From: Bacillota bacterium
Lineage (GTDB): Bacteria; Bacillota; Clostridia; Oscillospirales; Ruminococcaceae
Reading direction: 5' to 3'
Assembly (NCBI GenBank): GCA_023460035.1
Contig: JAEWRN010000023.1
Coordinates: 62,001 to 126,000, forward strand
Length of the DNA: 64,000 nucleotides
Position 1 is the stretch's first letter, and each line of letters starts with the position of its first letter. This document shows positions 16,197 to 24,952 of this stretch, piece by piece. Position numbers and translations under genes: made by a program. The notes under the pieces were generated by a model. That model ran no database searches. It was not told the DNA's origin and saw only the letters and a list, made by a program, of their open reading frames with translations.

Positions 16197-17117
16197 TTGA
16201 AACTTGTTTTTATGGGCACGCCGGACATTGCAGCCACCGCGCTAAAAGCGCTGTTGCAGGCCGGGCACGAGGTCGTTGCGGTGTTTACCCGCGAAGATAA
16301 ACCCGTGGGGCGCAAGCAGGTGCTCACCCCGCCGCCGGTTAAAGTGGTGGCCCAGCAGCACGGCATCCCGGTTTACCAGCCCAAAACCCTGCGGGACGGC
16401 AAGGCAGAAGAAATTTTGCGTGCGCTGGCCCCGCAGTTGATTGTCGTGGTGGCGTACGGGCGCATTTTGCCGCGCGAAATTTTAACGTTGCCGCCGCTGG
16501 GGTGCATCAACCTGCATGTTTCGCTGCTGCCCAAATACCGCGGCGCGGCACCCATTCAGTGGGCGGTGCTCAACGGGGATAAGGTGACCGGCGTCACAAT
16601 TATGGCGATGGACGAAGGGGTGGACACCGGTGATATTTTAGCCGTTACCCCGGTGCCCATTGGCCCGCAGGAGACAAGTGCCGATGTGTTTGAAAAGGTG
16701 GCGGCTACCGGGGCAAAAGCCCTTGCCGATACCGTACAGGCCCTTGCCGCGGGCCCGGTGCAACGCACCCCGCAGCGGCACGAAGATGCCACAAAGGCAC
16801 CGCCGCTGACCAAAGAGATGGCGCTGTTTGATTTTAGTGCCCCGGCAGAGGTGCTGCACAATAAAATACGCGGGCTGTACCCGTGGCCGGTCGCCCAGTT
16901 TGAAGCGGGCGGCGTGCACATCAAAGTCAACCGCGCAGAAATAGCAGAGGGGTCTGGCAGCCCCGGCGAGGTGCTGTCGGTCAAGCCGCTTACCGTGGCC
17001 TGTGCCGGTGGGGCGCTTAAGCTGACAGAGGTGGTGCCGCAGGGCAAACGGCCGATGACCGGGCAAGAGTGGGCCGCAGGGCGTCGCTTGAAGCCGGGGG
17101 ATTATATTTGCCCCTGA
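16197..17117 (+). CDS. fmt: Methionyl-tRNA formyltransferase
   Basis: Formylates initiator Met-tRNA using 10-formyl-tetrahydrofolate. The N-terminal Rossmann-like domain starts LVFMGTPDIAA and holds the catalytic residues Asn105, His107 and Asp143 within NLHVSLLPKYRG and MDEGVDTGD. The C-terminal OB-fold tRNA-binding domain covers about 205-306. The start is TTG 16197 after the SD AGGGAGGG. It follows def by 41 bases. Confidence 0.97.
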   Translation: MKLVFMGTPDIAATALKALLQAGHEVVAVFTREDKPVGRKQVLTPPPVKVVAQQHGIPVYQPKTLRDGKAEEILRALAPQLIVVVAYGRILPREILTLPPLGCINLHVSLLPKYRGAAPIQWAVLNGDKVTGVTIMAMDEGVDTGDILAVTPVPIGPQETSADVFEKVAATGAKALADTVQALAAGPVQRTPQRHEDATKAPPLTKEMALFDFSAPAEVLHNKIRGLYPWPVAQFEAGGVHIKVNRAEIAEGSGSPGEVLSVKPLTVACAGGALKLTEVVPQGKRPMTGQEWAAGRRLKPGDYICP

Positions 17118-17188
17118 TTTTGTGAAAAAGTGTGAGAAACTGTAAGTATTTGTTTTGTGCGGCAGTTCTTGAAGGAGAGGGATTTTAA

Positions 17189-17890
17189 ATGTATTTCTAT
17201 GGCATTGACCCGTATTTTTTGATGCTCGTGCTGCCCGCGTTTATTTTTGCAATGTGGGCGCAGGCAAATGTCAACTCTACGTTCAACAAATATTCCCGCG
17301 TACCAACCGGCGGCCACATGACCGGTGCGGACGCCGCGCGCGCTATTTTAAACTTTAACGGGTTGCAGGACGTAACCGTCAATATGGTGGATGGCCGCCT
17401 GAGCGACCATTACGACCCGCGCACCCGCACGGTAAACCTTTCGCGTGACGTGTACAGCGCGGCTACGGTTGCCGCGGTCGGTGTTGCCGCCCACGAATGC
17501 GGGCATGCAATCCAGCACGCAAACGGCTATGTGCCGCTGCGGCTTCGCAACGCCATTATCCCGGCAACACAAATAGGCTCTACCCTTGCGATGCCGCTGT
17601 TTTTTATCGGGCTGATCTTCTCGTTCCCCACGCTGATGAATGCCGGCATTTTGCTGTTCGCCATCGTCACGCTGTTTCAGCTGATTACTCTGCCGGTAGA
17701 ATATAACGCCAGCAGCCGCGCGGCCAATGTGCTTGCAGACAGCGGCATGGTTTCGCGTGAAGAAGAAACCGGTGTGCGCCGCGTATTATCTGCGGCGGCC
17801 CTCACCTATGTGGCGGCGCTGGCGGTTTCGCTTGCCAACCTGCTGCGCCTTTTGGCCCTTGCGGGCGGGCGCCGTGGCGGCCGTAATTAA
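17189..17890 (+). CDS. YugP-like membrane zinc metallopeptidase
   Basis: A 233-residue membrane protein of the putative neutral zinc metallopeptidase family (Bacillus YugP). It has an N-terminal membrane segment (about 8-25), a conserved soluble part with SDHYDPRTRTVNLS near residue 71, the zinc motif H102-E103-C-G-H106, and two to three further membrane segments. Substrate unknown. Position between fmt and rsmB is common in Clostridia but absent from Bacillus subtilis. The SD GAAGGAGAG is strong. Confidence 0.9.
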   Translation: MYFYGIDPYFLMLVLPAFIFAMWAQANVNSTFNKYSRVPTGGHMTGADAARAILNFNGLQDVTVNMVDGRLSDHYDPRTRTVNLSRDVYSAATVAAVGVAAHECGHAIQHANGYVPLRLRNAIIPATQIGSTLAMPLFFIGLIFSFPTLMNAGILLFAIVTLFQLITLPVEYNASSRAANVLADSGMVSREEETGVRRVLSAAALTYVAALAVSLANLLRLLALAGGRRGGRN

Positions 17891-17930
17891 GTTTTTAAAT
17901 ACGATAAACCAAAACCCAGGAGGAACCTGC

Positions 17931-19235
17931 ATGCAAAACCCACGCCGCCTTGCCGCTGAAGCGCTGCTGCGCATCGAGCGGGGAGGGTACCCCAATCTGG
18001 TACTGCCCTCGCTGCTTAACCACAGCGGGCTTTCCCCGCGCGAGCGGGCGTTTGCCACCCGTATTGCCTATGGCGCTACCGAGCGGCGGCGCACGTTGGA
18101 TGCACGGCTGTCGCCGCATTTAAAAAAGCCGCTCAGCCGTTTGGATGCCGAGGTGCGCGCCGTGCTGCGTGCGGGCCTGTACCAGATTTTATACATGGAT
18201 GCCGTGCCGGTGCCGGCTGCGGTGAACGAGTCGGTCAAACTGGTGCGCGCAATGGGCAAAAGCTCGGCTGCCGGTATGGTCAACGCTGTGCTGCGCCGTG
18301 CGGCAGCGCCTTGGCAACCGGTGTTTGAAAGCGAGCTGCAACGCCTTGCCGTGCAGTATTCGGTGTCGGATGAAATTGCCGCGCTGCTTTGGCGCAGCTA
18401 CGGGCCCGGCGCAGAAAAAATTTTGGCGGCCTCCCACGAAACGCCGCGGCTGATTGTGCGGGTAAATACTTTGCGCACCAGCGCGCAAGAGCTGCAGCAA
18501 GAGCTGCAGCAGCAGGGCGTTAAAACGCGCGAGACCGAATTGCCAAACGCGTTGGAGCTGCTGGGTGCGGGGGATGTCACCGCGCTAAAGGCGTTTCAGG
18601 CGGGGCTATTTCACGTGCAGGGGCTTGCGTCACAGCTTGCCGTGCAGCAGCTTGCCGTGCAGCCGGGCCAGCGCGTGGTGGATTTATGCGCCGCCCCGGG
18701 CGGCAAGGCTGCCACCATGGCGCAGCAGATGCAGAATACCGGCGAATTGCTGTGCGGTGACGCCGCCAGCGGCCGCCTGCCACTGATTGAAAATTTACTC
18801 AGCCGCCTTGGCATCAGCTGTGCCAGCGTGCAGCGGCATGACGCAACGCGCCCGTTTGACGGGGGGCAGGGCGCACAGCGCGTTTTGTGCGACGTGCCCT
18901 GCTCGGGCCTTGGGGTTTTGGCCAAAAAGCCGGATATCCGGTATAAGGACCTCGCCGATCTGCCCGGTTTAATTGACACGCAGAAAAAAATATTGGAGCA
19001 GGGGGCCGCGTTGCTGGCGGTTGGCGGGAGGCTGGTCTATTCGACCTGCACCGTAAACCCGGCAGAAAACGGCGACGTTGTGCGCGACTTTTTGGCGCAA
19101 AACGAAGCGTTTCGCCTGTGCGAAATGATGCCGCAAGTTGAGGGCGCGCGGGTGGAAGAGGGTATGGCAACCTTTTTGCCGGGCGAAGCCGATACCGACG
19201 GTTTTTTTGTGGCATCTTTAGAGAGAGTGTGGTAA
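17931..19235 (+). CDS. rsmB: 16S rRNA (cytosine-967-C5)-methyltransferase RsmB
   Basis: Methylates C967 of 16S rRNA. The N-terminal NusB-like domain (about 1-140) starts RRLAAEALLRIERGGYPN; the SAM-binding Rossmann domain shows DLCAAPGGKA near residue 250; and the two catalytic cysteines sit in DVPCSGLG and VYSTCTVNPAE. The 434-residue length is normal. ATG 17931 follows AGGAGG at nine bases. The stop is one base before the rlmN start. Confidence 0.96.
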   Translation: MQNPRRLAAEALLRIERGGYPNLVLPSLLNHSGLSPRERAFATRIAYGATERRRTLDARLSPHLKKPLSRLDAEVRAVLRAGLYQILYMDAVPVPAAVNESVKLVRAMGKSSAAGMVNAVLRRAAAPWQPVFESELQRLAVQYSVSDEIAALLWRSYGPGAEKILAASHETPRLIVRVNTLRTSAQELQQELQQQGVKTRETELPNALELLGAGDVTALKAFQAGLFHVQGLASQLAVQQLAVQPGQRVVDLCAAPGGKAATMAQQMQNTGELLCGDAASGRLPLIENLLSRLGISCASVQRHDATRPFDGGQGAQRVLCDVPCSGLGVLAKKPDIRYKDLADLPGLIDTQKKILEQGAALLAVGGRLVYSTCTVNPAENGDVVRDFLAQNEAFRLCEMMPQVEGARVEEGMATFLPGEADTDGFFVASLERVW

Positions 19236-19236
19236 A

Positions 19237-20274
19237 ATGGAAAAAATCAGAATTACCTCGCTGTCCCGTCAGCAGTTAGCGGATTATATAAAGCAACTGG
19301 GGCAGTCGGCATTTCGCGCGGGGCAGATTTTTAAATGGCTGCACCAGCGCGGTGTGACTGATTTTTCGCAGATGACCGATATTTCAAAAACACTGGCGGC
19401 GACATTGTCCGATGCCTGTGAAATTGAAACTTTGGCGGTTGCCCGCAAACAGGTTTCGAAAGACGGCACGGTGAAATATCTGTTTCGCCTGCCGGACGGC
19501 AACTGCATTGAAAGCGTAGTGATGCGCTACCATTACGGCAACAGCATCTGCGTTTCCAGCGAGGTTGGTTGCGCGATGGGCTGCCGTTTTTGTGCATCTA
19601 CCCAAAATGGGCTGGCGCGCAGGCTGACCGCGGGCGAAATTGCCGCACAGGTATATGGCGCGGCGGCCGACCTTGGCGAAAAAATGTCGCATATCGTGCT
19701 GATGGGCATTGGGGAGCCGCTGGACAACTACGAAAACGTGCTGACTTTTTTGGGCATCATCTCTTCGCCCGAGGGGCTGAACATCGGCATGCGCAACATC
19801 AGCCTTTCCACCTGTGGCCTTGTGCCGCAGATCGAGCGGCTGGCGGGCGAAAAGCTGGGGCTGACATTGTCGGTTTCACTGCATGCGCCAAATAACGAGC
19901 TGCGTTCCTCTATGATGCCGGTCAATGATGCGTTCCCGCTGGAAATGCTGATCCCCGCCTGCAGGGCATACCAAAAAACCACCGGCCGGCGCATCAGTTT
20001 TGAATATGCAATGGTAAAAGGGGTCAACGACACACAAAGCTGCGCACAGCAGCTTGCAAATCTGTTGCGGGGTATGGGGGCACATGTCAACCTGATCCCC
20101 ATTAACCCGGTAGACGGGTCGGCGTATACTGCCAGCGATGCCGCCAATGTAGAACAGTTCCGCAGCCAGTTAGAAGGGCTTGGCATCAATGCAACGGTAC
20201 GCCGCCGCCTTGGGGTAGATATCAGTGCTGCCTGCGGCCAGCTGCGGCAGGAAGAGGCAGGGGGAAAGCAGTGA
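19237..20274 (+). CDS. rlmN: 23S rRNA/tRNA (adenine-C2)-methyltransferase RlmN
   Basis: A radical-SAM enzyme that methylates A2503 of 23S rRNA and A37 of some tRNAs. The [4Fe-4S] cysteines C112-x3-C116-x2-C119 are present, and Cys333 near the C-terminus is the residue that carries the methylene intermediate. GIGEPLDNYENV near residue 158 is the SAM-binding GEP-like segment. 345 residues is typical. One base separates it from rsmB, and the stp start lies one base after its stop. Confidence 0.97.
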   Translation: MEKIRITSLSRQQLADYIKQLGQSAFRAGQIFKWLHQRGVTDFSQMTDISKTLAATLSDACEIETLAVARKQVSKDGTVKYLFRLPDGNCIESVVMRYHYGNSICVSSEVGCAMGCRFCASTQNGLARRLTAGEIAAQVYGAAADLGEKMSHIVLMGIGEPLDNYENVLTFLGIISSPEGLNIGMRNISLSTCGLVPQIERLAGEKLGLTLSVSLHAPNNELRSSMMPVNDAFPLEMLIPACRAYQKTTGRRISFEYAMVKGVNDTQSCAQQLANLLRGMGAHVNLIPINPVDGSAYTASDAANVEQFRSQLEGLGINATVRRRLGVDISAACGQLRQEEAGGKQ

Positions 20275-20275
20275 C

Positions 20276-21025
20276 ATGATGAAAATTGTTGCCAAAACCG
20301 ACATCGGGAAAGCCCGAAATGAAAACCAGGACAATTACCGGGCAGGGCGCCAAAGTGATGATACGGTGTGGGCTGTCGTGTGTGACGGTATGGGCGGCGC
20401 ACGCGGCGGGGCGTTTGCAAGCAGCATGGCGGTGACCGCCTTTGAGGCCGAGTTTGTCAAAGGGCTGGTGCCCGCGCTGCCTGCTGCCGGGGTGCGCAGC
20501 CTGATGGAAGCCGCCGCCGAGCGCGCCAACCGTGAAATTTACGAGCTGGCCCAGCAGGATGAGGACAAGCACGGCATGGGTACCACACTGGTGGCGCTGG
20601 TGCTGAAAGACGGGCTTGCGCATATTATTCACGCAGGTGACTCGCGCGCCTACCTGTACCGTGACGGCTGGCTGGAGCGTTTGACCAGAGACCATTCCAT
20701 GGTGCAAGAGCTGGTCGAAAACGGGTCGCTGACGCCACAAGAGGCAGAGGTGCACCCCAATAAAAACCTGATTACCCGCGCGGTGGGTGTTGGCGCAGAG
20801 CTTGCGGTGGAATACGGCGAGCGGCAGATGCGCCCCGGTGATACCCTGCTGCTTTGCAGCGACGGGCTGACGGGCGCGGTGGCGGAAGAAGAACTTCGCG
20901 ATATTATACAACAAAGCAGCTTTTTTGATACGGCATCCGTTATGGTGCAACAGGCACTGGATGCGGGTGGGAAAGACAACATCACTGCCGTGCTGGTGCA
21001 GGTGGACGCAACAAAGGAGCAATGA
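20276..21025 (+). CDS. stp: PP2C-type serine/threonine phosphatase
   Basis: Partner phosphatase of the PASTA kinase encoded next to it; reverses kinase-made Ser/Thr phosphorylation. The 249-residue protein has the PP2C metal-site motifs ENQDN near residue 18, CDGMGGARGG near residue 39, GDSRAYLYRDG, LCSDGLTG and GKDNITAVLV. It is a minimal single-domain enzyme with no membrane segment. Starts at ATG 20276 (an ATG also follows at 20279) and its stop overlaps the kinase start (TGATG). Confidence 0.96.
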   Translation: MMKIVAKTDIGKARNENQDNYRAGRQSDDTVWAVVCDGMGGARGGAFASSMAVTAFEAEFVKGLVPALPAAGVRSLMEAAAERANREIYELAQQDEDKHGMGTTLVALVLKDGLAHIIHAGDSRAYLYRDGWLERLTRDHSMVQELVENGSLTPQEAEVHPNKNLITRAVGVGAELAVEYGERQMRPGDTLLLCSDGLTGAVAEEELRDIIQQSSFFDTASVMVQQALDAGGKDNITAVLVQVDATKEQ

Positions 21026-23076
21026 TGGACAAGTATATCGGTAAACGGCTGGATGGCCGCTATGAAATCGAAACGCTGATAGGTGTCGGCGGGATGGCGA
21101 ACGTTTATAAAGCAAAAGACCTGCTTGAAAAACGCGTGGTCGCCGTGAAGATTCTGCGGGATGAGTTTATGACCGACAGCGACCTTGTGCAGCGGTTTAA
21201 AAATGAGTCAAAGGCCATCTCGCTGCTTTCTCACCCCAACATCGTGCGGGTGTTTGACGTCAGCGTGTCGGACAAAATTCAGTATATCGCAATGGAATAC
21301 ATTAACGGCGTGACGCTGAAAGAGTATATGGATCAGCGCGGCATACTGAACTGGAAAGAAACGCTGCTGTTTATCACGCAAACGCTGGAAGCCCTGCAGC
21401 ATGCCCACAAAAAGGGCATTGTGCACCGGGATATCAAGCCGCAGAATATCATGCTGCTGCAGGACGGCAGCATCCGCGTGATGGATTTTGGCATCGCCCG
21501 CTTTTCCCGCGGTGAAACCAAAACCGAAACCAATAAAGCCATTGGTTCGGTGCATTACATCAGCCCCGAGCAGGCGCGTGGCGACAATATTGACAGTCGT
21601 GCCGACATTTATTCCACCGGCGTTATGATGTACGAGATGCTGACCGGCAAGCTGCCGTTTGAAAGTGACAGTGCCGTTTCGGTGGCAATCAAACAGATTT
21701 CAGACAAGGCGGTGCCGCCTCGCGCCATTAACCCGGATATCCCCGAGGCGCTGGAGGAAATCACCCAGCGCGCGATGGCAAAAGACGTACAATACCGCTA
21801 CCAGAGTGCCGGGGAAATGCTGGCCGCGATTGAAGAATTTAAAAAGAACCCCAGTGTTCGTTTTGAATATCAATACATGAAAGATGATCTTCCTGTGAGG
21901 TATATTGGAAAAGTGTTAAACAGTATCAAAAACAAACAGCCCCAACAAGGCGGCAAGCCCCAGAATTCGACGGGCAAAAAAAAGTCAAAGCTTCGTTTTA
22001 CCGTGCCGGTCATCGCGGGCCTTGCGGTGGCCTGTGCCATTGGCTCGGGCATTTTGTGCTTTATGATTTTCAGCACCAGCGGGCTGTTCAGCTCAAAGCC
22101 GGATGTTGAGGTGGTGAAGTTCACCGATATGTCGCTAGCCGATGTAAAAGCCAATGCGGAGTATACCGACAATTTCAAGCTGGTGGTAGAAGAAAACTAC
22201 AACCCCAACGTGGCAGAGGGTGTTATTTACGACCAAAGCCCGAAACCACCCAAAATTGTCAAACAGGGCACCAAGATCACGGTCAAGGTCAGCCTGGGCA
22301 AGCAGGAGGTCAAGGTGCCGGAGCTTGCCGGCATGACCCGCGGTGAAGCCGAAAAAGAACTGACGAAGCTGGGCCTTTCCGTCAGCATCGTGCCCGAGCA
22401 AAGTGATACGGTGACAGAGGGCCAGGTCATTCATTTTTCACCGGATAAAGGTACCGTACTCACCAGTGGTGATACGGTAACATTGTATGTCAGCCGTGCC
22501 GCGCGCTCTGATAAAGTGGTGGTGCCGGACCTGAGCGGCCTGCCCAGCAGTTCGGATGCCACCAAGGCGCTTGAACCGTTACGCCTGCGCCTTGGTACGG
22601 TAACAACCGCAGAAAGCACGCTGCCCGGCGGAACGGTGCTTTCGCAAGACCCGGTAGCCGGCACAGAGGTCGCAGTTGGCACGAAGGTGAATATCGTAAT
22701 TAGCACGGGTGTTGTCACCCCCACGAATAAGCAGATTACGGTCACCGTTATTTTTGACCAGTACATGGCAAACGGGCATTGGTCGGCCAGCTTCCCCGGC
22801 GGCGAAAGCTCGTTTGACGTCACGGATACAAACCGCACATGGAGCTTTGTGACGACCGGCACCAGTGGCCCGGCATCCATCAACTTCTCTAACGGGCGGG
22901 TAGTGGAAATCAACTTTGACAATGCGGCACCGGTCACCATTACGTTTGAAGGCACCAAGCCGACCCCGACGCCGGTTGTGACACCGACGCCCGCACCTAC
23001 CGCGGTGCCGCCTACCCCCACACCAGTAGTAACACCCGAACCCACACCGGAGCCTACACCCACACCGGTGCCGTAA
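21025..23076 (+). CDS. prkC: PASTA-domain serine/threonine kinase (PrkC/Stk)
   Basis: Membrane kinase that senses muropeptides or lipid II and regulates cell wall growth and germination. Residues 1-270 are the kinase with Lys42, HRDIKPQN (Asp135) and DFG (Asp153). A Lys-rich juxtamembrane part leads to one membrane helix (about 324-349). Three PASTA repeats follow outside the cell (about 360-565). After them comes an extra beta-rich segment of about 75 residues and a Thr/Pro repeat tail (about 641-683, units such as TPTPVVTPTP), longer than in PrkC of Bacillus. I prefer the second of two adjacent ATGs, which is better spaced from AAAGGAG. Confidence 0.96.
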   Translation: MDKYIGKRLDGRYEIETLIGVGGMANVYKAKDLLEKRVVAVKILRDEFMTDSDLVQRFKNESKAISLLSHPNIVRVFDVSVSDKIQYIAMEYINGVTLKEYMDQRGILNWKETLLFITQTLEALQHAHKKGIVHRDIKPQNIMLLQDGSIRVMDFGIARFSRGETKTETNKAIGSVHYISPEQARGDNIDSRADIYSTGVMMYEMLTGKLPFESDSAVSVAIKQISDKAVPPRAINPDIPEALEEITQRAMAKDVQYRYQSAGEMLAAIEEFKKNPSVRFEYQYMKDDLPVRYIGKVLNSIKNKQPQQGGKPQNSTGKKKSKLRFTVPVIAGLAVACAIGSGILCFMIFSTSGLFSSKPDVEVVKFTDMSLADVKANAEYTDNFKLVVEENYNPNVAEGVIYDQSPKPPKIVKQGTKITVKVSLGKQEVKVPELAGMTRGEAEKELTKLGLSVSIVPEQSDTVTEGQVIHFSPDKGTVLTSGDTVTLYVSRAARSDKVVVPDLSGLPSSSDATKALEPLRLRLGTVTTAESTLPGGTVLSQDPVAGTEVAVGTKVNIVISTGVVTPTNKQITVTVIFDQYMANGHWSASFPGGESSFDVTDTNRTWSFVTTGTSGPASINFSNGRVVEINFDNAAPVTITFEGTKPTPTPVVTPTPAPTAVPPTPTPVVTPEPTPEPTPTPVP

Positions 23077-23127
23077 ACCGGGCCGGTGCAGTGCTGCCGC
23101 AAGGCGGGCACAGGGATAGGAGCACAC

Positions 23128-24018
23128 ATGCAGCATAAAAAGACCGAAAACAGAATCATGAAAGGCATCGGCGGCTTTTACTATGTCGACACACCGCAGG
23201 GCCTTGTGGAATGCCGTGCCAAGGGCATTTTGCGCAAGCGCAAAATTACCCCGCTGGCGGGTGATCTTGTTATATTGGAGCAGGAGGGCTGTACCACGGT
23301 GATTGCCGATGTATTGCCGCGCAAAAACTTTTTGGTGCGCCCGCCGGTGGCAAACCTTGACCTGCTGTTTGTGGTGGCCGCTACGGCAGAGCCGGGCCCC
23401 AATTACCTTGTGATGGACAAAATGTGCGCCATTGCGCTCGACCGAGGTATTACGCCGGTTATTGTTGCGACAAAGACCGACCTGTGCGCCCCGCAGCAAC
23501 TTTGTGAGACGTATGAAAGCTCTGGGATTGAGCTGATTGTTGCCGATGAAACAGAGAGCGCCCCCACGCGGCTGAAAGAGCTGATTAGCGGGCATCTCTG
23601 CGCATTTACCGGAAATTCAGGGGTGGGCAAGTCGACGCTGCTCAACCGCCTGCTACCCGAGCTTGGCCAGCAGACAGGCGAAATTAGCAAAAAATTGGGC
23701 CGCGGGCGCCACACGACCCGCGAAGCACAGCTGTTTAGCGCGTTTGGCGGCCTAATCGCCGACACGCCGGGCTTTTCCTCACTCGAGATGGAGCGCACCA
23801 ATGTCATTTTAAAAGAAAACTTGCAGCTGTGTTTCCCCGAGTTTCGGCCCTATTTGACCCAGTGCCGGTTTACCGGCTGTTCGCACCGCAAAGAGCTTGG
23901 CTGTGCGGTGCGTGCGGCGGTAGAAGCGGGTGAAATTCACCCGCGCCGTTACGAAAACTACCTGGCAATGTATGAAAGTGCAAGTGCCATACGGGAGTGG
24001 GAGCAAAATGGCAGATAA
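23128..24018 (+). CDS. rsgA: Ribosome small subunit-dependent GTPase A
   Basis: RsgA checks late 30S subunit assembly. The GTPase motifs are circularly permuted as expected: G4 TKTD at 115-118 comes before the P-loop GNSGVGKST at 162-170 and DTPGF near residue 212. An OB-fold lies in front (about 10-70) and a zinc finger with CRFTGCSHRKELGC behind. ATG 23128 follows TAGGAG at normal spacing; a GTG/ATG extension from 23086 has no SD. In Bacillus rpe lies between rsgA and thiN; here thiN overlaps directly. Confidence 0.95.
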   Translation: MQHKKTENRIMKGIGGFYYVDTPQGLVECRAKGILRKRKITPLAGDLVILEQEGCTTVIADVLPRKNFLVRPPVANLDLLFVVAATAEPGPNYLVMDKMCAIALDRGITPVIVATKTDLCAPQQLCETYESSGIELIVADETESAPTRLKELISGHLCAFTGNSGVGKSTLLNRLLPELGQQTGEISKKLGRGRHTTREAQLFSAFGGLIADTPGFSSLEMERTNVILKENLQLCFPEFRPYLTQCRFTGCSHRKELGCAVRAAVEAGEIHPRRYENYLAMYESASAIREWEQNGR

Positions 24019-24658
24019 AGCTGGGCGCTGCGTTATTTTGGGCGGCGGGCCGCTGCAACCGCAAGAGCTTCGCTGCCTGCGGCCGGGTGACATGGTCATT
24101 GCGGCCGATGCGGGCAGGCTTGTGGCAGAAAAAGCGGGCGTTACGCCGGATATTCTGCTGGGTGATTGGGACTCGGCCCCGCCGCCCAAGACAGGGAAAG
24201 AAATTATTACACTCCCCGCAGAAAAAGACGATACCGACACACACCATGCGGCCCGCATTGCGGTGCAGCGCGGCTTTGCCGAAGTGCTGCTGCTGGGCTG
24301 CCTTGGTGGCAGGCTGGACCACACACAGGCAAACCTTGCGACGCTGCTTTATTTAACACAGCAGGGGGTGCGCAGCTGGGTGGTGGACCCCGCAACGCAA
24401 ATCACCGCGTTGCAAAATGGCAGTCTGGTGCTGCCCCAAAAGGCCGGGTATTATTTTTCGGTTTTTGCTGCAGACGGCACCGCGTATGGTGTAACGCTGC
24501 AAGGCATGAAATATCCGCTGCAAAACGCCACAGTCAGTGCGTATTTCCCCATTGGGGTTAGCAACGAAATTGTAGAGCCGCAGGCAAGCATTACTGTGAC
24601 ACAGGGCACGCTTTTGCTGATGTACAGCAAAATGGAACGACGGGCGCCCGGTGCGTAA
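24008..24658 (+). CDS. thiN: Thiamine diphosphokinase
   Basis: Transfers pyrophosphate from ATP to thiamine to make thiamine diphosphate. The 216-residue protein shows the family pattern ILGGGP, AADAGRLVAEKAG, DILLGDWDS near residue 46, EKDDTDTHHA near residue 71 and GCLGGRLDHTQANL near residue 96. The start is ATG 24008, overlapping rsgA by 11 bases with GGGAGTGGGAG as SD. Last gene of the block; a terminator follows. Salvage of thiamine rather than full synthesis is suggested but not shown. Confidence 0.95.
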   Translation: MADKAGRCVILGGGPLQPQELRCLRPGDMVIAADAGRLVAEKAGVTPDILLGDWDSAPPPKTGKEIITLPAEKDDTDTHHAARIAVQRGFAEVLLLGCLGGRLDHTQANLATLLYLTQQGVRSWVVDPATQITALQNGSLVLPQKAGYYFSVFAADGTAYGVTLQGMKYPLQNATVSAYFPIGVSNEIVEPQASITVTQGTLLLMYSKMERRAPGA

Positions 24659-24666
24659 TAAAAAAT

Positions 24667-24715
24667 AAAAGGCACAAGAGGCGTCAAAATTGCGTTTCTC
24701 TTGTGCCTTTTGTGA
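24667..24715 (+). terminator. Intrinsic terminator after thiN
   Basis: A 14-bp stem (24667-24680 with 24698-24711) with a 17-base loop ends in TTTTGT. It closes the yicC-thiN block. The 24716-24839 stretch that follows holds no gene or motif I can name. Confidence 0.8.
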
Positions 24716-24839
24716 CATATTTCACACAAAAGGAAACCCGTAGGGCAAATAAACAGTAGAAAAGGAAAAAGCCTGTTTGAAATGGGGCCCAAAGAGGGTT
24801 TCAGGCTGCGCGGCGGGTCACAAACGGGCGAAATTCGGT

Positions 24840-24868
24840 TTGCTTATTCGCGCCGGATGTTGTAAAAT
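24840..24868 (+). promoter_or_regulatory. Promoter of the epsC/epsL-like pair
   Basis: TTGCTT (24840-24845), 17 bases, TAAAAT (24863-24868), leaving an untranslated leader of about 75 bases before the first gene. Confidence 0.6.
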
Positions 24869-24952
24869 AAACAAGATATCAGGGCCGCCAGTATGGGGCC
24901 CGGGCACTGGGGCTGTGTGCTTCGGTGTTAAAAATTAAAGATTGGTGATACC

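Noticed and set aside
17727..17930. Extension of rsmB into the end of the YugP-like gene
   Set aside because: No SD, overlaps another gene by more than 150 bases, and the family N-terminus begins at ATG 17931 behind AGGAGG.
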